36,740 nt of DNA. Source: Planctomycetota bacterium (lineage in GTDB: Bacteria > Planctomycetota > J058). Below the pieces are notes generated by a model. The model did not search any database, had not been told where the DNA came from, and saw nothing but the letters and a program-made list of their open reading frames with translations. Both the position numbers and the translations under genes were made by a program. The stretch's first letter is position 1; every line of letters begins with the position of its first letter. Location of the stretch: positions 1 to 36,740 of the forward strand of contig JAHBXY010000093.1 of the NCBI GenBank assembly GCA_019636275.1. The letters run 5' to 3'. Shown here in pieces: positions 31,741 to 36,740 of this stretch.

Positions 31741-31821
31741 CTAGTGTGACCGACGGCTGCGGCCGCGGACGCCGGTCGAGGGGGGGCGCGCGCGGGTGAG
31801 CCGGCGCCTTGAAGACAGGCC
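31741..31821 (-). repeat. Dispersed repeat element, copy C (short, inverted, internally deleted)
   Basis: Read on the minus strand, this copy has ggcctgtcttcaag, then about 11 other bases, then the right-end block of copy A ending in CTAG. The first ~56 bases from the CTAG match copy A at all but about four positions. Compared with copy A it lacks ~235 internal bases. It lies in the divergent gap between rpoZ and the FHA gene. Confidence 0.65.
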
Positions 31822-31854
31822 CCGGTCTGCGGGCGGGGAAGCACGGGACCCTCG

Positions 31855-32736
31855 TTGAGCACGTCGCCGAAGCACGTCCTCTGCCCCGGCTGCCGGTTCC
31901 CGAACCTTCCGGGCTCCCTCGTGTGCCTCACCTGCAAGGCGCCGCTGCCCGGCGCCCTGACCGAGGACGGGGCCACGGAGCGGCTGCTCATGCCGCGCGG
32001 GCTCCCGGGGGTCCGGCCGCCCGCGCCCGAGCGGGGGGCGGCGTCCGACCAGCTCACCGACACGCTCCGCCGGCGTACCGTGGCCTGGCTCATGTGCGAC
32101 CCCTTCGACCCGATCCCCCTCGGGGCGGTGCCCACGCTCTCGATCGGCCGGGGGCGCGAGTGCGGCCTGGTCCTCCCGCACACCGGCGTCTCGCGCGAGC
32201 ACGCGATCGTGCGCGTCCTGGGCCGCTCGATCCTGCTCGAGGACCGCTCCACCTTCGGCACGTTCATCAACGGCCAGCGCGCGGGCACCTGCGAGCTGCG
32301 GCCAGGCGACCGCATCGCGATCGGCCCCTACGAGCTGCGCGTCGTCGCGGCCCAGTCCGACGAGGGCTCGGCCGAGGGCACGCGCCAGATGAAGGTGCCG
32401 CTCGTCGACCCCGAGGCGACCGCCATGGCGGGCAGCCTCGAGCGGGTGCCGGCGTTCGAGGTCCTCCAGGGCTTCGAGTTCCACGCCAAGACCGGCACGC
32501 TCCACGTCATCACGCCCGAGGGCGTGGAGGGCGTCCTGACGATCCTCGACGGCCGACCCGTGCACGCCCGCATGGGCGACCTCGTCGACGACGAGGCGGT
32601 CCTCGCCCTGGCCCTCCTGCGCGCCGGCCAGTTCCGGGTCCTCTCCGCGGCCGAGCCGGGCCCGCAGACGATCCGCGCCTCGCTCACCGAGCTCCTGCTC
32701 GAGGCCAGCCGCCGCCTCGACGAGCGCGCCCGCTAG
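31855..32736 (+). CDS. Zinc-ribbon - FHA - DUF4388 signalling protein
   Basis: A 293-residue protein. A zinc ribbon at the N-terminus uses Cys10, 13, 24 and 27. The FHA domain spans about 80-165, with SIGRGRECGL (Gly98, Arg99), SREHA (113-117) and STFGTFING (Asn139, Gly140), so the residues that hold phosphothreonine are present. DUF4388 follows at about 198-290 (FEVLQGFEFHAKTGTLHV, GVLTILDGRPVHARMGD, DEAVLALALL). It is a likely reader of phosphoproteins made by the nearby kinases. The TTG at 31855 is the only plausible start and lacks a Shine-Dalgarno, so the true start could differ slightly. The gene ends in a 4-bp overlap with the convergent gene. Confidence 0.85.
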   Translation: MSTSPKHVLCPGCRFPNLPGSLVCLTCKAPLPGALTEDGATERLLMPRGLPGVRPPAPERGAASDQLTDTLRRRTVAWLMCDPFDPIPLGAVPTLSIGRGRECGLVLPHTGVSREHAIVRVLGRSILLEDRSTFGTFINGQRAGTCELRPGDRIAIGPYELRVVAAQSDEGSAEGTRQMKVPLVDPEATAMAGSLERVPAFEVLQGFEFHAKTGTLHVITPEGVEGVLTILDGRPVHARMGDLVDDEAVLALALLRAGQFRVLSAAEPGPQTIRASLTELLLEASRRLDERAR

Positions 32737-33071
32737 ACGGCCGCCGCCCAGGCGGCGCGGAGCAGCGCGAGCGCGGCCTCCACCGCGTCGGGCCCGTCGA
32801 GGCGGTAGGCGATCCAGTCGGACGCCCGGGGGCGCGGCACGGCGCGCGGGTCGCCGCGCAGGGCGCGCTGCGCGGCGCGCGGCAGCCGGATGTCGACCTC
32901 GCCGCCCGGGTGGAAGTGGGCGAACTCGCGCGCGCCGCGGCGGAAGGCCAGGCCGCCGCCGAAGCGCGAGGGCGCCTCGCTGACGTCGGGCAGCGCCTCG
33001 AGGACGCGGTCGCGCAGGGCCTGCTCGAGCGCCTCAGGCGTTCTCGACGGTGAGCCCGACCTCCTGGCCAA
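32733..33071 (-). CDS. DUF5519/luciferase-like small protein
   Basis: A protein of up to 112 residues. GGGLAFRRGAREFAHFHPGG, DIRLPRAAQRAL, SDWIAYRL and the C-terminal ALALLRAAWAA resemble the DUF5519 family, whose members are annotated as luciferase-domain proteins because of distant likeness to a eukaryotic luciferase. No catalytic function is known for bacterial members. The TTG at 33071 would give a 38-bp overlap with the VOC gene upstream. The conserved part starts around PEALEQAL, just after the VOC stop, so a nearby start such as a CTG is possible. It is probably cotranscribed with the VOC gene. Confidence 0.6.
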   Translation of the reverse strand: MARRSGSPSRTPEALEQALRDRVLEALPDVSEAPSRFGGGLAFRRGAREFAHFHPGGEVDIRLPRAAQRALRGDPRAVPRPRASDWIAYRLDGPDAVEAALALLRAAWAAAV

Positions 33072-33450
33072 ACGACACCTCCAGGTTGTGGCCGTCGGGG
33101 TCCGCGATCAGGGCGTAGTAGCCCACCGGCGGCCCCTCGTCGAGCGGGCCCAGGCGCAGCCGCCCCTCGGCCCGGGCCTGCTCGGCCAGGCGGTCGACCT
33201 CCTCGCGGCTGGCGCAGCCGACGCCGAGGTGCGCGATCCCGTCGAGCCGCGCCGTGACGTCGTGGGACTCGATCAGCACGATCACGAACGGCCGCGTGGC
33301 GTCGCTCAGCCACACGACGCGCCGCCCCGGCGCCTCGCCGCGGGCGTGGACCACCTTCATGGCGGCGTAGCGCCCGTAGAAGGCCGCGCTGGCGTCGACG
33401 TCACGGGCGGTCAGGGCGACGTGGGTCAAGCCCAGGTCGGGTCGGGTCAC
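33034..33450 (-). CDS. VOC-family protein (glyoxalase/bleomycin-resistance fold)
   Basis: A 138-residue single-domain protein. THVALTARDVDASAAFYGRY begins the first betaalphabeta unit, and GIAHLGVGCASREEVDRLAE begins the second. The C-terminal ALIADPDGHNLEVSFGQE carries the His-x-Glu metal ligands, and the first His is in the THVALT strand. Metal-binding VOC enzymes include glyoxalase I and ring-cleaving dioxygenases, and the substrate here cannot be told. The GTG at 33450 follows GGAGG. TAGCAT lies 22 bases upstream of it. Confidence 0.85.
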   Translation of the reverse strand: MTRPDLGLTHVALTARDVDASAAFYGRYAAMKVVHARGEAPGRRVVWLSDATRPFVIVLIESHDVTARLDGIAHLGVGCASREEVDRLAEQARAEGRLRLGPLDEGPPVGYYALIADPDGHNLEVSFGQEVGLTVENA

Positions 33451-33472
33451 GCGGCGACCTCCGGGTGGCTCG

Positions 33473-33478
33473 ATGCTA
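33473..33478 (-). promoter_or_regulatory. -10-like TAGCAT upstream of the VOC gene
   Basis: On the minus strand ggTAGCATcg lies 22 bases before the GTG at 33450 and fits the TAnnnT form found before other genes. The following leader has a GGAGG. The rest of the 240-bp gap to the kinase at 33691 shows no other signal I can support. Confidence 0.35.
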
Positions 33479-33690
33479 CCGCGCCAGGCGGCCGTCGGCG
33501 TAGGGAGTGGCTGGCCCCGGAGCAGCCTCCGGGGCCCCCGCAGTCCCCGAGCGCCGCCGACGTGCGCGTCGAGGTCAGTCGGGCCGCCCCTTTCCGCCAC
33601 ACCCAGGCCGAGGGCGCCCTCGTCGCCGAGCCTGCTTCTCTGGCCCTTGCTCGCCGTGCTACCAGGGAGCGCCCCGAGACCGAGGCACCG

Positions 33691-35229
33691 GTGACCATCG
33701 ACGACTTGATCGTGACCCGCCTCGCGGCGCGGCTCCTGCCGTCGCTGCGCGGCGCGCTCCTGCTCCTCCTCGACGACTGCCGCGACGGCCTCCTGCCCCG
33801 GGGCGTGCTCGGGGCCCTGCGGGAGCGCGGGATCCTGAGCCCGGAGGACCTGGCCTCGGTCGAGGTGGGCGTGGCGCGCTACAAGCGCGGGCGCGCCCTG
33901 AGCATCTACCAGGACCTCCTCGTCCAGGCCGGCTGCGACCGCCAGGCGCTCGCCGACCACGTGACGGCGCTCGGCCAGCAGGTGAGCGTCCCGGCGCTGA
34001 GCGAGCGCGTCCTCCGCCGCGGCCTGCTCGCGGCCGAGGCGGAGGCCACCGCGCGCTTCCAGGCGCGGGTCCTGTTCGACGCCGACCTGGCCCGGCAGGT
34101 CGACGAGCACCGCGCCGCCCGCGCGGCGGTCGGCGAGCCGGCGGAGCGGCCGCGCGGCCCCATGGACACCGGGCGCTTCGCCGCGCAGGCGCAGCTCCCC
34201 ACGATCCAGAGCGCGGTGTTCCGCCTCGACGCCCCGCTCCCCGCCCCGCCGCCGGAGGAGGTGGCGGAGATCGTGTCGTCGGGGCAGGGGGCGCTCGAGA
34301 GCTCCGACCTCCCGGGCGGCCCTCCTGGCTTCGGCTTGCCCGACTGGGTGGACACGGCGATCGCCGGGCGAGAGCCGCTGGTCGTGGACGACTACCGCCT
34401 GCTGGCGCGCGTCGGGGTCAGCCGCCGCGCCTCGGTCCTGCTCGGCTACCACCTGAAGCGGCGCGACCGACCGGTCGTCCTCAAGCTCCTGCGGGCCGGG
34501 CAGCCGCGCGAGGCGCGCCAGCGCCTCGAGCGGGAGGCGCGGCTGCTGGCCCGGATCAAGCACCCGCTGGTCCCGCCGGTGATCGACCGGGGCGAGGAGG
34601 ACGGGCGGCCCTACCTCGTGTTCGACTTCTTCCCGGGGCGCCCCCTCGGGGTCGAGCCCTCGGCGGCCCCGCCCATGGCGCCGCGCCGCGCGACGGCGAT
34701 CTTCGCCAGGCTGCTCGAGGCGCTCGACGCCGTGCACGCGGCGGGCGTCATTCACCGCGACATCAAGCCGGAGAACGTCCTCCTCGACGCACGCACCGAC
34801 GAGGTGCGCCTGATCGACTTCGGCACCGGGAAGCGCGCCGGTGACCCCGAGGAGGCGGTCGCCGAGGGCGACTTCCTCACCGCGGGGCGGCCGCTCCTGG
34901 GGACCCCGCGCTACATGGCGCCCGAGCAGGCCCAGGGCGCGAAGGTCGACGAGCGCGCCGACCTCTACGCGGCCGGGGTGCTCCTGTTCGAGCTGATCGC
35001 CGGGGCGCCGCCCTTCGAGGGCGACGGCCCCCTGGCCGAGCTGACCGCCCGCATCGACGGGCGGCCGCGCACGCTGGTCGAGGTGCGCCCGGAGGCGCGG
35101 ACGCTGCCGGTGCGCTTCCACCGCTACGTCGGCGCGCTCCTCCGGCCCGACCCGGCGGGGAGGCCGTCGAGCGCGCGCGAGGCGCTCGAGGGCTTACGGG
35201 AGGCGACGCGCGGCCTGCCGCCCGGCTGA
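33691..35229 (+). CDS. Ser/Thr protein kinase with N-terminal helical domain
   Basis: A 512-residue protein. Residues 1-220 are helical, with IDDLIVTRLAARLLPSLRGA, repeated acidic and Arg-rich helices and a Pro-rich linker, and no recognised family. The kinase domain covers about 235-505. The glycine loop is degenerate (RVGVSRRASVLL), Lys265 sits in VVLKLL, the catalytic loop is VIHRDIKPENVLL with Asp357 and Asn362, DFG is 376-378, and TPRYMAPEQ follows. The key catalytic residues are intact, so it is probably active despite the odd glycine loop. No membrane helix is seen, so it is cytoplasmic. The GTG at 33691 follows GAGGCACCG. The upstream frame stays open for 800 bases but runs opposite to the VOC gene, so that part is rejected. 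Confidence 0.82.
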   Translation: MTIDDLIVTRLAARLLPSLRGALLLLLDDCRDGLLPRGVLGALRERGILSPEDLASVEVGVARYKRGRALSIYQDLLVQAGCDRQALADHVTALGQQVSVPALSERVLRRGLLAAEAEATARFQARVLFDADLARQVDEHRAARAAVGEPAERPRGPMDTGRFAAQAQLPTIQSAVFRLDAPLPAPPPEEVAEIVSSGQGALESSDLPGGPPGFGLPDWVDTAIAGREPLVVDDYRLLARVGVSRRASVLLGYHLKRRDRPVVLKLLRAGQPREARQRLEREARLLARIKHPLVPPVIDRGEEDGRPYLVFDFFPGRPLGVEPSAAPPMAPRRATAIFARLLEALDAVHAAGVIHRDIKPENVLLDARTDEVRLIDFGTGKRAGDPEEAVAEGDFLTAGRPLLGTPRYMAPEQAQGAKVDERADLYAAGVLLFELIAGAPPFEGDGPLAELTARIDGRPRTLVEVRPEARTLPVRFHRYVGALLRPDPAGRPSSAREALEGLREATRGLPPG

Positions 35230-35232
35230 GCG

Positions 35233-35838
35233 CTACGTCGCCCCGGGCTTCACGACCCGCGGCTGCCGCCGCGCGTAGGGCACCCACTCGCCGCGCCAGG
35301 CCCGGACGGCGGCGCGGATGTTGAGCACCATCATCACCGGCACCCACAGGCCGACCGTGACGATCGTGAGCGGGATCGACCAGAGCGAGAAGACGAGCGC
35401 GCGCCAGGCGTGGTGGGAGGCGAAGGCCTGCCGCTCGCGCGTGAGCCAGTAGATCACCAGCGGCAGGAGGACGCCGACGCCCAGGACGTTGGCCAGGTGC
35501 GCCACGGCGGCGACGGAGCGCTCGCTCGCCTCCTCGGGGTCGCCCGGCGGGTCTCCCGGTCCGCCGACGACGGCCTCGGCGCGCGGGGCCGAGAGCCCGC
35601 GGCAGCCGGGCGTGCCGCAGCGGCGGAACTCGTCGACGCAGCCGGCGTGGTGGATCGTGCGGCAGCCGGGGCAGACCTCCAGGCGGGGGAGGGACGTGAG
35701 CGCCTCGAGGCACAGGGGGCAGGTCGCCTCGGCCTTCACCTGCACGCGCGGGCCGGCGTCGGCGTGGTCGGCGTCGTCGTGCTCGGCCGGCGCCGGTGGG
35801 CGCTCGCGGTCGATCGGGCGGGGGTGCTCGAGTCCCAT
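35233..35838 (-). CDS. RING-finger-like DUF4870 membrane protein
   Basis: A 201-residue protein. An acidic N-terminus precedes a RING-like unit with Cys40, 43, 56, 59, His64, Cys67, 74 and 79, the same pattern as the two RING proteins at 6472-8096. The second half matches DUF4870: VAHLANVLGVGVLLPLVIYW, RERQAFASHHAWRALVFSLW, and TIVTVGLWVPVMMVLNIRAA, giving three or four membrane helices. DUF4870 proteins are small integral membrane proteins of unknown function. The RING unit is an unusual addition. The ATG at 35838 has no Shine-Dalgarno but has TACGAT six bases before it. The gene is convergent with the kinase at 33691 and divergent from the one at 35906. Confidence 0.8.
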   Translation of the reverse strand: MGLEHPRPIDRERPPAPAEHDDADHADAGPRVQVKAEATCPLCLEALTSLPRLEVCPGCRTIHHAGCVDEFRRCGTPGCRGLSAPRAEAVVGGPGDPPGDPEEASERSVAAVAHLANVLGVGVLLPLVIYWLTRERQAFASHHAWRALVFSLWSIPLTIVTVGLWVPVMMVLNIRAAVRAWRGEWVPYARRQPRVVKPGAT

Positions 35839-35844
35839 GGCCCG

Positions 35845-35900
35845 ATCGTACCTCGCCGCCGCCCGCGCGCTTGCTCGCGGGGGAGCGCGGGGCGTACGCT
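35845..35900. promoter_or_regulatory. Back-to-back start-proximal promoters (TACGAT minus, TACGCT plus)
   Basis: In the 67-bp gap between divergent genes, TACGAT on the minus strand (35845-35850) is six bases from the ATG at 35838. TACGCT on the plus strand (35895-35900) is five bases from the ATG at 35906. TTGCTC at 35871-35876 is 18 bases before TACGCT, a partial -35. Neither gene has a Shine-Dalgarno, so both transcripts are probably leaderless. Confidence 0.45.
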
Positions 35901-35905
35901 CCGGC

Positions 35906-36740
35906 ATGCTCGGACCGACGCCTGACCCCGCGGGCGCGCGCTTCCGGATCGTCGCGGAGCTCGGCCGCGGCGCCGTCGGCGCGGTCTACCGGGCCGTCGA
36001 GGCGGAGAGCGGGCGCGAGGTGGCGCTCAAGGTCCTCCTCGAGCGACCCGACCCCACGCGGCTGGCCCGCTTCGCCCGCGAGGGCGAGGTCACGGCGGCG
36101 CTCGACCACCCGGGGATCGTCCGCGTCCACGCCTCGGGCGTGCTCGGCGGGCGCCCGTTCCTGGCCTACGAGCTCGTGCCCGGCGGCGAGACGCTCGCCG
36201 ACGCCCTGGCGACGCTCGACCGGTCCACGCGCCTGCGCCTCCTGCGCGACGCGGCCGCCGCCGTCGGCCACGCGCACGCGCGCGGCGTCGTCCACCGGGA
36301 CCTCAAGCCGAGCAACGTGCTCATCGACCGCGCGTCGGGCGACGTCCCGCGCGCGCGCGTGGCCGACTTCGGCATGGCGCGCCTCACCGGCGACTCGCAG
36401 GACCGCCTGACGCGCACCGGCGCCATGGTCGGCACCCCGCACTACATGGCGCCCGAGCAGGCCGCCGGGGCGCGCGACGTCGGCCCGCCGGCCGACGTGT
36501 GGGCGCTGGGGGTCATGCTCTACGAGGCGCTCGTCGACCGGCTGCCCTTCGACGGCGAGACGCTGCAGGAGCTCGTGGCGCGCCTCTGCGCCGCCGACCC
36601 GACGCCCCCGCGCGCGCTCGACCCGGCGCTGGCCCCCGACCTCGAGGCCGTCGTCCTGCGGGCGCTGGCGCGGGAGCCCGGCGAGCGCTACCCCGACGCC
36701 GGCGCCCTGGCGGCCGACCTCGACGCCTTCCTCCGCGGCG
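35906..36740 (+). CDS. Ser/Thr protein kinase (partial, runs off the right edge)
   Basis: The frame from ATG 35906 is open to the window end (278 codons). It encodes a complete canonical kinase domain: glycine loop GRGAVGAVYR (20-29), the Lys in EVALKVLL, VVHRDLKPSNVLID, VADFGMARL, GTPHYMAPEQ and ADVWALGVMLYEALV. The remaining C-terminal part is outside, so any sensor or membrane segment cannot be judged. All catalytic residues are present, so it should be active. It starts divergently from the RING-DUF4870 gene. TACGCT lies five bases before the ATG. The ARFRIVAELGRGAVG start is a normal N-terminus for the family. Confidence 0.9.
   Translation, partial: MLGPTPDPAGARFRIVAELGRGAVGAVYRAVEAESGREVALKVLLERPDPTRLARFAREGEVTAALDHPGIVRVHASGVLGGRPFLAYELVPGGETLADALATLDRSTRLRLLRDAAAAVGHAHARGVVHRDLKPSNVLIDRASGDVPRARVADFGMARLTGDSQDRLTRTGAMVGTPHYMAPEQAAGARDVGPPADVWALGVMLYEALVDRLPFDGETLQELVARLCAADPTPPRALDPALAPDLEAVVLRALAREPGERYPDAGALAADLDAFLRG

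Noticed and set aside
31539..32315. Longer rpoZ-frame protein starting near 32315
   Set aside because: The extra part is antisense to the FHA gene and crosses hairpins and repeat copy C. Its composition is non-coding.

Overview
The window is very GC-rich (roughly three quarters G+C by eye) and densely coding, and it looks chromosomal. The best taxonomic guess is Planctomycetota. Pointers are an omega-like RNA polymerase subunit with an LIQKR...LVD core, several Hanks-type Ser/Thr kinases, three prokaryotic RING-finger membrane proteins, FHA/DUF4388 proteins and a mitochondrial-type aconitase. No transposase, integrase, phage gene, CRISPR array, rRNA or tRNA was seen. The lineage call is inference from family content.

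Layout. 1-263: the end of a probable RuvA. 352-987: a non-coding tandem array of nine ~70-bp units built on a palindrome, lying between convergent genes. 1085-8096 (minus): a frame-broken membrane Ser/Thr kinase with a TPR-like tail, a YdcF-type protein overlapping an amidohydrolase, and two overlapping RING-finger membrane proteins. 8204-12623 (plus): two secreted 405-residue paralogues with fourfold internal repeats flank a secreted helical protein. 12639-17842 (minus): a molybdenum hydroxylase operon (Mo, 2Fe-2S and FAD subunits plus a YqeB/EF2563-type accessory protein) behind an XRE-type regulator, with a palindromic operator candidate at the first promoter. 18047-18363: a repeat element. 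18360-22136 (minus): a lipoprotein and a GH35/GH42-like beta-galactosidase lipoprotein. 22306-23361 (minus): a TIGR04076-cNMP-DUF4388 fusion. 23518-27264 (plus): a large protein with a kinase fold whose catalytic Asp is Asn, then about 30 DPF motifs, then a domain resembling the C-terminal domain of ribosomal L7/L12. 27398-31538: aconitase, RlmN and omega, with more copies of the repeat element. 31855-36740: FHA-DUF4388, a DUF5519-like protein, a VOC protein, a kinase, a RING-DUF4870 protein and the start of a fourth kinase.

The main theme is signalling: three kinase-type proteins and one pseudokinase, an FHA phosphopeptide reader, two DUF4388 proteins, a cNMP-binding protein and three RING-type membrane proteins. 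The metabolic part is a Mo-hydroxylase operon with its own regulator, central-metabolism genes and a polysaccharide hydrolase. Many genes have a TAnnnT hexamer shortly before the start codon, often with no Shine-Dalgarno, suggesting leaderless transcripts. Two genes (1085-4298 and 23518-27264) change reading frame several times, so either the assembly has indels or these genes are decaying. The dispersed element, the 70-bp palindromic array and the pseudokinase/DPF/L7-L12-like protein are the parts least explained by known biology.
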